Positions 16,001 through 25,021 of a stretch of DNA of 64,000 bases are shown piece by piece. Where the stretch lies: positions 1-64,000 of the forward strand of contig DAOUBQ010000018.1 of the NCBI GenBank assembly GCA_034432755.1, written 5' to 3'. The position numbers and the translations under genes are program-made. Source of the stretch: UBA5195 sp034432755. GTDB taxonomy: Bacteria; Chloroflexota; Anaerolineae; Anaerolineales; Villigracilaceae. How positions within the stretch are numbered: position 1 is the first letter of the stretch; every line of letters starts with the position of its first letter. The notes beneath the pieces are model-generated. The model was given only the letters and a program-made list of their open reading frames with translations, searched no databases and was not told the origin of the DNA.

Positions 16001-18851
16001 GTTCCCAGCGCACTTTTTTGAACTCGGCCTGGACCGGGCGCGAGACGGGATTTTGCTCCCAATCAACCGATAGCAGGTCAAAATTCATCGGCGACCCGGC
16101 CTGCCCAAACCAGACCTGCGGGCGGATGCCGATGTAGAACGAATCGGGGTGGATGGTGAGCGTGGCGCGCGCGCTGACCGGGAAGCCGCCGCTTTCGGTG
16201 GCGGTCACTTCGAGAATCAGTTCGGAGGTGTCGTTGACTTCGATGTTTTCGAGCGGGATGACGAAGCGGCCGTTGGCGTCGGTGCGGCCCTCGCCGCTTT
16301 GGGAAACGTAGCCAAATTTCTCGCCCAGCGAGAGCCAGCCGTCTTCGTAGATGCCCGTGCTGAAGGAGGGGATGGAGAAATCGTCGCGGCGGTTGTAGAG
16401 CGACCACTGGAAAGGCAGGTCGGCGGCTGGCGCGCCAAAGAAGTATTCGGCGCGCACCAGGCCGGTCAGCGCTTGGCCGCTTTGGGCCGGGTCGGGCTGC
16501 ATTTGCACGCTCAGGTTGATTTCTGGCTTGCGGTAGTCGGCCACCTGGAAGGAAATGCTGCCGCCCTCCACCCATTGGTTGTTGCCCAGGTCAATGAAGA
16601 TGCTATACCCGCCAGGAATGGCTTTTTCGGGCAGGTTGAATTGCCCGTTGAATGTGCCAAATTCTGAAAGCGCGATACTGCGTTCCTCCAGCACGCCGTT
16701 CGGGTCAGTCAGGCGCAGGGTGAATTGTCCGAGATTCGCGGGGTTGTAGCGGCCATCGTACAGGCTGCGTACAATGCCGCGAAACGAGACCACGTCGCCG
16801 GGGCGGTAAACGGGGCGGTCGGTGTAGAGGTAAGTCATCAGGCGCGGGCCGCTGGTGTCGTAGGGCAGGTTGAAATCCCAGGAGCTGACGCCCAGGTTCC
16901 AGTTGGGCGAGCCAATTCCAAACTGCTCCTCGCCGGGTTTGCCGATGACGACCATCCGCACGGATGCGCCGGAGGGGATTTCGCCGCGCCACAGGCCGTT
17001 GGAGTCGGTTGCGCCGTTGGCAATCTGCGCGCCTTTTTCGTCATAGACGCGCACGGTGGCAAAACTGACTGGTTGGCGGGTGCGTAAATCCACCGCCCAG
17101 GCCAGGGCTTCGGTTGCGCTGGCTTTGACCGTTACGTTAACGTCGCTGGAGACCAGCAGGCGCGTATTGCGGGAGCGGTAGGAAATATCGGGCGAGTCAA
17201 TTTGCATCAGGTATAAACCCGGCGTGAGCGGCCCATCGCTCAGGCTGAACTCAACCGGCTTGTTGAGGTTGCGCGGCAGGTCGGGGCGCAGGGTCCAGGT
17301 TTCCGTATCGGGCGGGACGAAACTTTGGCGGAAGTTGTAATCGCTGTCGAACCGCAAGAAGTCATCGAGGGTAAGCGTGCCGCGCGAGATGAGAATGGTC
17401 TGCACGTTGACCGCCCGCACGCTCAAGACCGGGTCGTCGGGGCGGGTGAACAATTCCTGTACCCACGAACCATACTCCAGCGAGGGCCGGGCGTCTGGCT
17501 CGCGGAAGGTAAAGCGGATGTCCTGCCCCAGGGTTTGTCCCCATTGGTCGGCCAGCGAGGCGGGCAGCGTGAGGGTGTAGGTTTGCCCGGCCTCGAAACC
17601 GCCGTAGATTTTGAGAGCAGTTCCTTCAACCACTGCGCCAAACAATTCGTTGCGGGGCGAGAGGACAAGCATCTCAGAGATGTTCGCGTTTTGGGGAATT
17701 TTGGGCGGCGCGCCAAAATACAACACCAACCCTTCGGACGGCGAGCGCAACCCGCCCTGCGGGATGTTAGCGCCCTCGAAACGGAAAGAGCGATAGGTGA
17801 AAAATTGCGACTGGACATCCTGCCCAAGCGTCTCGCCGCCGCGTGAACGGGAGGCCGCTCCCACTGTCAGCGTGTAGGCCGTTTCACGGGGCAGCAGCCC
17901 ACCCGAAGCGGTGAACGTGACGACCGTGCCGCGCTCGTTCCAGGAGAATGTTCCGGGGACTTTGTTGCCATCCGGCCCGCGCAGGGCGAAGGCGGATTGG
18001 ACACTGGCGGTGTCCATCGGCTGGTTGAAGGTCACTTCGATTTTGGGGTGAAGGTCTATGAAATCGCCGGATTGCGGCGAGATGTTTAGCACTTCGGGCA
18101 GGGCGGTGCGAAAAGCCCAGGCTGTGTTTGGCGCGGAGGTGTCGAGCGGCGTCCCGGCGCTGCTTTTGAGCGATGGGTTGACGCGCACGTTGTAGTCGAT
18201 TCCGCCCGCCAGGCCGGGGTCGGGATAAAAAATGTAGGTGCTGGTGTTGAGCCATTCACCGCGCCCGCTGGCAACGGGTTCGAGCGTGAACCCGATGGGC
18301 AGGGAGGCCGAATCGGTTCCCAACGGCACCACCGGCTGGTTAAACGTCACCACCACGGCGGAATCGGGACTGACCGATTGGGCCTGGGGCGCGGGCAAGA
18401 CCCGGGCAACGGTCAGCAGGCCGGGGGTGCGGTATGAAAGGGTCACTTTGCGGGGCAGGGATAACCCTTGGGCGGTTTTGGCTGCCGTTCCGAGCGTTAT
18501 CTCAATTTGGTCATCCGCCAAAAAGGCCTGGGCCGGGGTGATTTGCAGGGTTGAGTCATTCAGCCACAGGAACCGGAATTGGGAGGTATTGGACGAACGC
18601 AGGGCCGCTTCTACCGAGGCGCGCTCCATTGGCTCACTGAAATAGAGGGTGAGCGGGTTTTGAAGACCAATCTGGCTGCCAACCGGCGGAACGGTCTCAA
18701 CGACGGCTGGGGGCAGGGGCAGGGCGGTGGGGGTGGGCGTGGGGTTGGAGGCGGGCGGCGTGGCGGTTGGCAGACCGGGCAGGCTCAGGTTGCAAGCCAG
18801 CGAGAGAATCAAGATAACTATCAGGGTAAACAAAAAAAAACGACGCTTCAT
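13011..18851 (-). CDS. Alpha-2-macroglobulin family lipoprotein lacking the thioester cysteine
   Basis: The 1946-residue protein has a lipoprotein signal (lipobox LSLAC) and a TP-rich stalk. Two or more Big_5-like Ig domains follow (TVPPVGSQIGLQNPLTLYFS, LNISPQSGDFIDLHPKIEVT). The A2M core follows, with TDRPVYRPGDVVSFRGIVRS as the MG2/MG3 signature and YWKADILTDAQGKAQVTLTL as the A2M domain. An alpha-alpha toroid (from about 1430, QFEDGGWPWAIGSDKADAYL) and a C-terminal receptor-like domain complete it. Family members trap proteases. Here the site normally reading GCxEQ is AWSTEQ, with Ser1443 at the cysteine place, so covalent trapping is not expected. ATG 18851 has GGAGG five bases upstream; ATG 18863 lies upstream of that ribosome site. 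No penicillin-binding protein 1C partner is adjacent. Confidence 0.92.
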   Translation of the reverse strand: MKRRFFLFTLIVILILSLACNLSLPGLPTATPPASNPTPTPTALPLPPAVVETVPPVGSQIGLQNPLTLYFSEPMERASVEAALRSSNTSQFRFLWLNDSTLQITPAQAFLADDQIEITLGTAAKTAQGLSLPRKVTLSYRTPGLLTVARVLPAPQAQSVSPDSAVVVTFNQPVVPLGTDSASLPIGFTLEPVASGRGEWLNTSTYIFYPDPGLAGGIDYNVRVNPSLKSSAGTPLDTSAPNTAWAFRTALPEVLNISPQSGDFIDLHPKIEVTFNQPMDTASVQSAFALRGPDGNKVPGTFSWNERGTVVTFTASGGLLPRETAYTLTVGAASRSRGGETLGQDVQSQFFTYRSFRFEGANIPQGGLRSPSEGLVLYFGAPPKIPQNANISEMLVLSPRNELFGAVVEGTALKIYGGFEAGQTYTLTLPASLADQWGQTLGQDIRFTFREPDARPSLEYGSWVQELFTRPDDPVLSVRAVNVQTILISRGTLTLDDFLRFDSDYNFRQSFVPPDTETWTLRPDLPRNLNKPVEFSLSDGPLTPGLYLMQIDSPDISYRSRNTRLLVSSDVNVTVKASATEALAWAVDLRTRQPVSFATVRVYDEKGAQIANGATDSNGLWRGEIPSGASVRMVVIGKPGEEQFGIGSPNWNLGVSSWDFNLPYDTSGPRLMTYLYTDRPVYRPGDVVSFRGIVRSLYDGRYNPANLGQFTLRLTDPNGVLEERSIALSEFGTFNGQFNLPEKAIPGGYSIFIDLGNNQWVEGGSISFQVADYRKPEINLSVQMQPDPAQSGQALTGLVRAEYFFGAPAADLPFQWSLYNRRDDFSIPSFSTGIYEDGWLSLGEKFGYVSQSGEGRTDANGRFVIPLENIEVNDTSELILEVTATESGGFPVSARATLTIHPDSFYIGIRPQVWFGQAGSPMNFDLLSVDWEQNPVSRPVQAEFKKVRWEREELTYGYRLTPVYTPVESKAIATSADGRGEVTFTPSEAGTYALEVTSGSAKTQLLLWVGGTQNAAWPNLPYDQLRLTADQAEYKPGQTAEVFLPNPFNEPAQALLTTERGTFKTVQVVPVPPEGYRFQFPITEAEAPNIYISATLLGPNTSFRQGYINLPVDPAALTLNIALKAAPEKAKPGDTLTLDLTVTDQQGQPVQGEFSLAVVDLAALALADPNSEDIVPAYYSIQPLGVRTGLTNAISTRRLLDLGGGQGGGGGEAVLTLRDDFPDTAYWKADILTDAQGKAQVTLTLPDSLTTWQVESRGLTKDTKVGQARVQVVTSKDLLIRPQTPRFLVVGDVAELAAIVNNNTTQEQQAVVSLKAEGFRLEAGVKAEQTVTIPANGRARVAWRGAVGDVEALDAVFTVQSAQFQDAARPNEGAIPVLRYIAPQTFSTAGILTDSNATLTEILAIPRTFQPLGGELTLELSPSLASAILSALEARTLPDPAWSTEQILSYLLPNTITYLTLQSVSIENPTLRTRLTRDIRAATEHLLAAQFEDGGWPWAIGSDKADAYLTAYMVYGLEKVRQSGLAGDDATLLTAIQRGRDYLFSTAEPFTGAVSLTDPFWANRAAFYAFVLQETGSLNNFGYVAEELYSERERLDPWAKAMLATTLARTNPADERIRTLVSDLEATAIRSSTGIHWESKQGGWMTPGSPLYTTAMVVYTLTERDPASPLAADAARYLASQRGPKGWASDYENAWVMLALNRFMAATGEFRADFGFSAALNGVNIAQGQASGPQNLTTVTAIMPLSQMMLNGANQLVINRQAGVGRLYYRAMLSALRPVETAPALNRGIAVSREYLLCNGKNCQPVDSYQMREEESGRLTVRVTVTIPNDAYSFLLEDYVPAGAEILDPALKTSQQGEESQSVEIQFEENDPFGAGWGWWYFNRPQIYRERIRWSAETLPAGTYVLTYTIIPSLAGEYRVLPAHAWLAYFPEVQGTSEGTVFKILK

Positions 18852-18869
18852 GATGGCCTCCATGATTTA

Positions 18870-18875
18870 ATTATA
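18870..18875 (-). promoter_or_regulatory. Possible -10 box (TATAAT) for the alpha-2-macroglobulin gene
   Basis: A perfect TATAAT on the minus strand lies 18 bases before ATG 18851, close upstream of the GGAGG site. No recognisable -35 sequence precedes it. Confidence 0.4.
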
Positions 18876-18927
18876 CCTTTAGGATGGTCGAGGGGCTGCG
18901 AAAGTTCCAACGGGGGCGAAGGCGTAA

Positions 18928-18964
18928 AAAAGACCCGGCGCGTTGGGGAGAATCTGGGTCTTTT
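18928..18964. repeat. Inverted repeat in the divergent gap
   Basis: AAAAGACCC (18928-18936) and GGGTCTTTT (18956-18964) can pair across a 19-base loop. The flanking A and T runs make it terminator-like, but it lies between the alpha-2-macroglobulin start and a decayed gene, so it may be the leftover terminator of deleted sequence. Confidence 0.4.
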
Positions 18965-18977
18965 GGGAAGGCGTATA

Positions 18978-19318
18978 TTGGCTAAACGAGTCAATTGTAC
19001 AGACCACCCCCTTCGGCGGGACGGCCTGGAGGATCAGGTGCGCGAAATCAACAAAGCCGCCACCCAGGGCGTGCGCCAGGTCAGCCCCGACCTCTCGCTG
19101 CTGGTCAGTTCAGTTTCGACACGCATAGCGGCACCATGATGGCAAAACTGAATGCCGGTCTGCCGCACACCAGCGGCGGCGACATGGTCTACGATGTGAC
19201 TCCGGAGAGGATGGCCCAATATGCTCACCAATTTGCCGCGCAAAACGTCAAAATCTTTGGCGGCTGTTGCGGCTCCGCGCCCGAACATATTCGCGTAATT
19301 GCGGGGGCGCTCAAGTAA
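18978..19318 (+). pseudogene. Remnant of a homocysteine S-methyltransferase gene
   Basis: Two pieces of one family are visible in different frames. The first (18978 to about 19115) reads LRRDGLEDQVREINKAATQG, matching the N-terminal part of betaine/cobalamin-type homocysteine methyltransferases. The second (about 19130-19318) reads LNAGLPHTSGGDMVYDVTPE and then KIFGGCCGSAPEHIRVIAGA, the C-terminal zinc-binding GGCCG block. The long middle part is missing and the frame changes between the pieces, and there is no N terminus. So the gene lost most of its body by deletion and is non-functional. The DNA is intact enough that the event looks fairly recent. Confidence 0.8.
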
Positions 19319-19327
19319 AAACGAATA

Positions 19328-19356
19328 TTGACCATCCCCCTGTTTCCTCTTACAAT
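19328..19356 (+). promoter_or_regulatory. Sigma-70-type promoter of kamA
   Basis: TTGACC (19328-19333), a 17-base spacer and TACAAT (19351-19356) form a near-consensus promoter. Transcription would start near 19363, giving a leader of about 154 bases before the kamA ATG at 19517. The leader contains a run of seven T and no riboswitch fold that I recognise. Confidence 0.65.
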
Positions 19357-19516
19357 GATTTTATGCGTTGCTTACCCTCGCGCCAGCCAGGAATTTCATC
19401 GTATTATGGTGGTTTTTTTCGGCCTGACCACGACCCGCCCTGGGTTGGCTGACTCCGTATTCATGTTGCTTTAGACATTTCCGTCCCCTTTGATTGTACT
19501 TACCAAGGAGTTTCCC

Positions 19517-20845
<1,329 letters not shown>

Positions 20846-20850
20846 GTTCC

Positions 20851-20918
20851 TCTCGGTGATTTATAATCAGGTGGGCAATCTGGCAAACTCAGCCTCGCTT
20901 GCCCACGTTGTACCGAGA
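20851..20918. repeat. Nested inverted repeats between kamA and the next gene
   Basis: An inner pair GTGGGCAA (20871-20878) / TTGCCCAC (20899-20906) sits inside an outer pair TCTCGGT (20851-20857) / ACCGAGA (20912-20918). Both arms are perfect and would fold into one long stem with internal loops, followed by an A-rich stretch and the AGGAG site of the next gene. A TATAAT hexamer lies in the left internal loop (20862-20867). It could terminate kamA or shield the leader of the following gene. Confidence 0.55.
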
Positions 20919-20941
20919 AAATAATAGAAAAGGAGAGTATC

Positions 20942-21499
20942 ATGATGAAAGCCCCTCGTTTTGTTCTTCTGTTTCTAGCACTGGCCCTGTTTGCAGCCGC
21001 CGCCCTACCGGTTGCCGCGCAGCCAAGGGCCACGCAGGCGCTCCCAGCCGCATTACCAGCCCAATCTCTTGTAGATTCTGCCCTCGGCCTGCCCTTGTTG
21101 GCTCCTATGAGCCTGGTATCCCTTCCGGTCATCCGTGTTTCGGTTGAAAACGCATCAGCCAGTGCAGACTATGCCTGCACGCTGGTTTCACAAAAACCCA
21201 AAAACTGGACCAAAATGCAGCGCCGCAACATCTTCGACGCCACCTGGACGGTGCGAAACACCGGCACCAAAAACTGGGGTAAAAGCGGCATTGATTTAAG
21301 ATACGTCAGCGGCACCAAGATGCACACCTATGGCGATTCGTATGACCTGCCTAAAGATGTTGGCCCTGGCAAAAGCATCGCCCTGATTGTGGACATGATT
21401 TCACCCAAAAACAAAGGCTACTACACCGCCGTTTGGGGCTTGTATAAGGGCAATCAGCTGTTTTGCAAATTGTCTGTGACCATCAACGTCAATCGCTAG
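20942..21499 (+). CDS. Secreted protein with Nbr1-type Ig-like domain
   Basis: The 185-residue product has a Sec signal peptide (FVLLFLALALFAAAALPVAA, cleavage likely after AAQ region) and no lipobox. Residues about 80-185 match the four-tryptophan (Nbr1 FW) Ig-like domain: FDATWTVRNTGTKNWGKSG, then VGPGKSIALIVDMISPKNKG and YYTAVWGLYKGNQLFCKLSV. Two cysteines (in YACTL and LFCKL) bracket the domain. Bacterial copies occur on secreted proteins and probably mediate binding; the partner is unknown. AGGAG lies six bases before ATG 20942. The next gene encodes a second protein with the same C-terminal domain, 22 bases downstream. Confidence 0.78.
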   Translation: MMKAPRFVLLFLALALFAAAALPVAAQPRATQALPAALPAQSLVDSALGLPLLAPMSLVSLPVIRVSVENASASADYACTLVSQKPKNWTKMQRRNIFDATWTVRNTGTKNWGKSGIDLRYVSGTKMHTYGDSYDLPKDVGPGKSIALIVDMISPKNKGYYTAVWGLYKGNQLFCKLSVTINVNR

Positions 21500-21521
21500 G
21501 CGCTTTTGTTCCCACCGAGAC

Positions 21522-22250
21522 ATGGACAAGAAAAGCGCCGCCTTGTCAATCGCAATCATCGCTATCCTGGTATCGTCAGCCTGCGTACTGACGATACCAG
21601 TGCCTAGCGCCGTGCCGGTTACGCTCCCGGTTGATACAACCACTGAAGTATCACAACCAGACCAACAGCAACCGCAAGACGTTAACCCCACCTTTACCCT
21701 CGTCTTTACGGATACCCCCGCGCCTACCCTGACTCTCGCGTTCACGCCGACTTTCTTCCCCACGATTACCCCATTTCCCACTGCATCGCTCACCCCTAGC
21801 ATCACGCCAACCCTGGTCCCTGTGGAAATTGCCACCTTAGGAGTCGACCTCCCGCAAGAAACACTGACCCAAATTGCGCTAACCCCGCTTTCTTCAGGCG
21901 ACCCGCCTGGGGCTGAGTATGCCTGTCTCGTGACTGCCCGGCGGGTGGCCGATTTTACGGTCTTCAAACCCAAAGCACAGTTCACCGCATGGTGGGATAT
22001 GCGGAATGTCGGGCAAAAAAAATGGGCGGAGGGGATAGTCGTTATCTCCCTGGTGGAAGGGCCACGCCTGACAACCGACCGCTTTTTCCCCCTGCCCTCC
22101 GAGCCAAAACCGTGGGAACAAATTCGCCTTCGGCTCGAAATGACTGCCCCCGCCCAAGAGGGAACCTATTTGATGACGTGGGGACTTAAGAACACGCGTT
22201 CTAACCGACACTTTTGCTTCTTTAAGATAAACATCGTTGTCAAAAAATAG
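21522..22250 (+). CDS. Lipoprotein with TP-rich stalk and Nbr1-type Ig-like domain
   Basis: The 242-residue protein has a lipobox (LVSSAC), a Thr/Pro-rich stalk at about 50-115 (PTFTLVFTDTPAPTLTLAFT) and a C-terminal four-tryptophan domain. That domain reads FTAWWDMRNVGQKKWAEGIV, then PWEQIRLRLEMTAPAQEG and TYLMTWGLKNTRSNRHFCFF. Cysteines flank the domain just as in the preceding gene (YACLV, HFCFF), so the two are paralogous surface proteins, one free and one anchored. No ribosome site is obvious. The lipobox-coding DNA contains a 13-bp perfect inverted repeat. Function unknown beyond probable surface binding. Confidence 0.78.
   Translation: MDKKSAALSIAIIAILVSSACVLTIPVPSAVPVTLPVDTTTEVSQPDQQQPQDVNPTFTLVFTDTPAPTLTLAFTPTFFPTITPFPTASLTPSITPTLVPVEIATLGVDLPQETLTQIALTPLSSGDPPGAEYACLVTARRVADFTVFKPKAQFTAWWDMRNVGQKKWAEGIVVISLVEGPRLTTDRFFPLPSEPKPWEQIRLRLEMTAPAQEGTYLMTWGLKNTRSNRHFCFFKINIVVKK
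21567..21600. repeat. 13-bp perfect inverted repeat inside a lipoprotein signal sequence
   Basis: CTGGTATCGTCAG (21567-21579) and CTGACGATACCAG (21588-21600) are perfect complements around an eight-base loop. The stem covers codons about 16-26, including the lipobox cysteine codon. Confidence 0.85.
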
Positions 22251-22270
22251 GAAGATTTTCTGGAGGTGCT

Positions 22271-23236
22271 ATGCACTATCGCCGTTTGGGCCGTTCGGGC
22301 CTGAAAATCAGTGAAATTTCGCTTGGTTCCTGGGTCACGCTTGGCGACCAGATTGATGAAGATTCATCCATCGAGTTAATCCAGGCTGCCTACGATTCGG
22401 GGGTCAATTTCTTCGATAATGCCGACATCTACGCCAATGGGCAGGCGGAAGTGGTAATGGGTAAGGCGCTAAAAGACATTCCCCGCGAGGCACTGGTCAT
22501 TTCATCGAAAGTATTTTGGCCAACCATGCCCGGCCCCAACGGGCGCGGCCTCTCACGCAAACACATCACCGAATCGATTCACGCTTCGCTCAAACGGCTG
22601 GAGACCGACTATCTCGACCTATATTTTTGCCACCGCTTCGACCCTGATACCCCGATTGAAGAAGTAGTCTTCACGATGGATTCGCTGGTGCGTCAGGGGA
22701 AAATCCTGTATTGGGGCACCTCCGAGTGGCGCGCCTGGCAGGTGACAGCGGCCATCGCGGCGGCTGAACGGTACAACCTGATTCCACCGACGATGGAACA
22801 GTCCCAATACAACATGTTCCATCGCCGCCGCATTGAAATTGAACTGGCCCCTCTGTGCAAGGAATATGGACTGGGGCTGACCACCTGGAGTCCACTCTAT
22901 TACGGCATTCTGACCGGTAAGTATAATGATGGAATTCCCGCTGGCAGCCGGGCTGCAATGGAAAGCATGGCCTGGATTCGAGACCGGATTACCCCAGAAC
23001 GCGTGGCCATCGTGCGCGCATTGAGCGAAGTGGCCGCCGATTTGCACATCAACACCGCGCAACTGGCTATAGCCTGGTTGCTACGCCGCAAGGAGGTTAG
23101 CAGTGTAATTACCGGGGCAACCAGCGTAGAGCAATTGCAGAACAATCTGGAAGCCGCAGAGGCCGTGGACATGCTCCACGACGACGTACTGGAACGCATC
23201 GAACAAATTTTGGGGAATTATCCCGACGAGGACTGA
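22271..23236 (+). CDS. Aldo/keto reductase, potassium-channel beta-subunit-like branch
   Basis: The 321-residue protein is a full-length NADPH-dependent aldo/keto reductase. The catalytic tetrad is visible as D49 (FFDNADIY), Y54, K80 (VISSKVF) and H121 (YFCHRFDPDTP). The N terminus MHYRRLGRSGLKISEISLGS and GKILYWGTSEWRAWQV place it near the Kv-beta/YghZ group rather than the classic aldose reductases. It would reduce aldehydes or ketones in the cytosol; the substrate is unknown. GGAGG lies four to five bases before ATG 22271. A strong terminator follows. Confidence 0.92.
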   Translation: MHYRRLGRSGLKISEISLGSWVTLGDQIDEDSSIELIQAAYDSGVNFFDNADIYANGQAEVVMGKALKDIPREALVISSKVFWPTMPGPNGRGLSRKHITESIHASLKRLETDYLDLYFCHRFDPDTPIEEVVFTMDSLVRQGKILYWGTSEWRAWQVTAAIAAAERYNLIPPTMEQSQYNMFHRRRIEIELAPLCKEYGLGLTTWSPLYYGILTGKYNDGIPAGSRAAMESMAWIRDRITPERVAIVRALSEVAADLHINTAQLAIAWLLRRKEVSSVITGATSVEQLQNNLEAAEAVDMLHDDVLERIEQILGNYPDED

Positions 23237-23240
23237 AAAC

Positions 23241-23280
23241 CACGTCCCGAAGGTCTCAAACACCTTTGGGACGTGTTTTT
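23241..23280 (+). terminator. Intrinsic terminator after the aldo/keto reductase gene
   Basis: CACGTCCCGAAGGT (23241-23254) pairs with ACCTTTGGGACGTG (23262-23275) with one G-T mismatch and a seven-base loop, then TTTTT. The core GTCCCGAAGG recurs in the hairpin at 53156-53186. Confidence 0.88.
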
Positions 23281-23315
23281 AACCGACCAAATTCCCTGGC
23301 AATCACAATTTGTCC

Positions 23316-23344
23316 TTGATTTTGACTCGCGTTTGTGCTATTTA
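23316..23344 (+). promoter_or_regulatory. Promoter of the metallo-hydrolase gene
   Basis: TTGATT (23316-23321), 17 bases, then TATTTA (23339-23344). The predicted start near 23351 leaves a leader of about 20 bases that includes the AAAGGA ribosome site before ATG 23372. Confidence 0.5.
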
Positions 23345-23371
23345 TAGGGCAATTCTTTCTAAAGGATTTCT

Positions 23372-24226
23372 ATGCACCGCGAACGCGTCTCTGAAAATGT
23401 CTACTGGTTCCAAAGCGAAGTGTATGCACAGGTTACGGCGGGAGTCATCGTCGGGCCGCAATGGGCTGTGGTCATTGATACCCTGGCTACCCCCGAAGAA
23501 ACCTTGAGTATTCGTGAATATGTCGAGCATGAACTGGGATTGCAAATTCGTTATGTCATCAATACCCACTACCACGCCGACCACACCTGGGGCAACTGTT
23601 TTTTCCCTGGAGCAACGATTGTCGCCCATTCTCAATGCCGAAAATTGATGGCCGAAAAGGGCATTCCTGCTCTAGAATCGGCCAAAAAACAAAACAACGC
23701 CTTGCGGCAAGTGAAAATTGTGCTGCCGCACCTGACTTTTGATGATGGCGAACTCAACCTGCGGGTAGGCAAGAAAAACCTGATTCTCTCCTCGGCTACC
23801 GGCCATAGTCACGATGGCATCTGTGTATTTGTAGAAGAAGACCGTATTCTGTTCGCAGGCGATGCCTTCATGCCGCTGCCTTATGTGGTAGATGGGAACA
23901 TTGACGAACTGGCAGCATCCATCAAAAAGATTGGGCGCATGGGGCTGGAAAATATCGTGCAAGGACACGGCGACATCATCTTGCGCGGTGAAATTGACGC
24001 AGCAGTTAAAGAAAACCTGGCTTACCTTTCGGCCATCCGCAAGGCAGTCCGCACCGCGCTTAAACGGAAGACGCCTTTTGAATATCTCGACGAGGTGACG
24101 ATTGAAGAATGCGGCAAAAGCCGCGTGCACTTGGGCGGCCTGGCCCCGGCCCTGCACCAGCGCAACCTGCGCGCACTTTACCGGCATCTGTTAGAAAATA
24201 AAGACAGCACAGAGAATGAATACTGA
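23372..24226 (+). CDS. Metallo-beta-lactamase-fold hydrolase
   Basis: The 284-residue protein has the full metal signature of the superfamily: H66-Y-H68-A-D70-H71 (THYHADH), H145/H147 (ATGHSHDG), D164 (FAGDAF) and the late GHGD. The order and the HSHDG variant fit the QuinoproteinB/SoxH-like or glyoxalase II-like hydrolases, not a resistance lactamase. A C-terminal helical extension of about 70 residues (AAVKENLAYLSAIRKAVRTA) follows. The substrate is unknown. AAAGGA precedes ATG 23372, and its own promoter lies upstream. It is convergent with plsY across a terminator. Confidence 0.87.
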   Translation: MHRERVSENVYWFQSEVYAQVTAGVIVGPQWAVVIDTLATPEETLSIREYVEHELGLQIRYVINTHYHADHTWGNCFFPGATIVAHSQCRKLMAEKGIPALESAKKQNNALRQVKIVLPHLTFDDGELNLRVGKKNLILSSATGHSHDGICVFVEEDRILFAGDAFMPLPYVVDGNIDELAASIKKIGRMGLENIVQGHGDIILRGEIDAAVKENLAYLSAIRKAVRTALKRKTPFEYLDEVTIEECGKSRVHLGGLAPALHQRNLRALYRHLLENKDSTENEY

Positions 24227-24232
24227 CAAAAC

Positions 24233-24251
24233 ACCGGGGACTTGCCCCGGT
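24233..24251. terminator. Short bidirectional hairpin between the hydrolase and plsY genes
   Basis: ACCGGGG (24233-24239) and CCCCGGT (24245-24251) form a GC-rich stem with loop ACTTG, flanked by A-rich sequence on the left and ATTTGATTT on the right. Confidence 0.65.
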
Positions 24252-24259
24252 ATTTGATT

Positions 24260-24970
24260 TCACTTCGCATTGTGGGTGGCTGCCGCATCCTGTTGTTGTT
24301 TGCGCTCGCGCAACTTTCCATGCAGGCTAATATTGACTACCCGTTCGGTCCCGTTCATCAACTTTTTAATGTTGGGGCGTAAGGCCCACACCAGCAGCAG
24401 TAATGTCATCACACCATAGGTGACATCGGTCCACGAAGCGCCAGGTGCGGCGGTGAGAACACGTACGAGAAAGACAAGGGTGGCAAATAAGCCCACACTA
24501 AGAGTTGTCACCGAGGCGTATCCCAGCGTGAAAAAAACGAGCGCGCCCAGCGGCAAGATCACCAACACCGAAGGCCACCACAGCCCAATCGCCCCGCCCA
24601 GGGCCGGGGCGCCCCCCGCCCCACCACGCAAGCGCACAAAGCGGCCATTTTCGTCGAAATCGGGCAGGTAGATGGAATAATTGTGTCCAAGAATGGCAGC
24701 CAGCGGGGCGAGGATATGCACCCAATGACTACTGGGGCTGACGGCCAGGGCAATCCAGGTGGCCAGCGTGCCTTTGAAAATATCGAGCAATGCCGTCAAA
24801 AGTCCCGTGCCAAACCCGGCAGCGCGAAAGGCATTCGTCCCGCCAGTGCGGCCACTCTCTACCGTGCGAATGTCTTTGCCCGTTTTCAGCTTGACGAGCA
24901 GCAACCCAAACGGAATGGAACCAAGCAGATATCCCAACAGCACAAGTCCGCTGTCAATGAGCAATTGCAT
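24260..24970 (-). CDS. plsY: Acyl-phosphate:glycerol-3-phosphate acyltransferase PlsY
   Basis: The protein (236 residues from ATG 24970) is the integral membrane enzyme that transfers an acyl group from acyl-phosphate to glycerol 3-phosphate, the first step of phospholipid synthesis. The three family motifs are present: GSIPFGLLL, SGRTGGTNAFRAAGF and LRGGAGGAPALGG, with LGHNYSIY between them. The third motif usually reads KGGKGVAT, so RGGAGGAPA is a divergent version. The C-terminal tail (about 35 residues, charged) is longer than usual. Three ATG codons stand in a row; GGAGG ends directly before the first and is six bases before the third (24970), which I prefer. Confidence 0.87.
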   Translation of the reverse strand: MQLLIDSGLVLLGYLLGSIPFGLLLVKLKTGKDIRTVESGRTGGTNAFRAAGFGTGLLTALLDIFKGTLATWIALAVSPSSHWVHILAPLAAILGHNYSIYLPDFDENGRFVRLRGGAGGAPALGGAIGLWWPSVLVILPLGALVFFTLGYASVTTLSVGLFATLVFLVRVLTAAPGASWTDVTYGVMTLLLLVWALRPNIKKLMNGTERVVNISLHGKLRERKQQQDAAATHNAK

Positions 24971-25021
24971 CATCATCCTCCAAATTGGTCTGTTGAAAGT
25001 AACACAACCAGCCAGAAAAAG

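Noticed and set aside
19363..19516. kamA leader considered as a lysine riboswitch
   Set aside because: The stretch is too short and I could not find the conserved multi-helix core; it is only a long leader.
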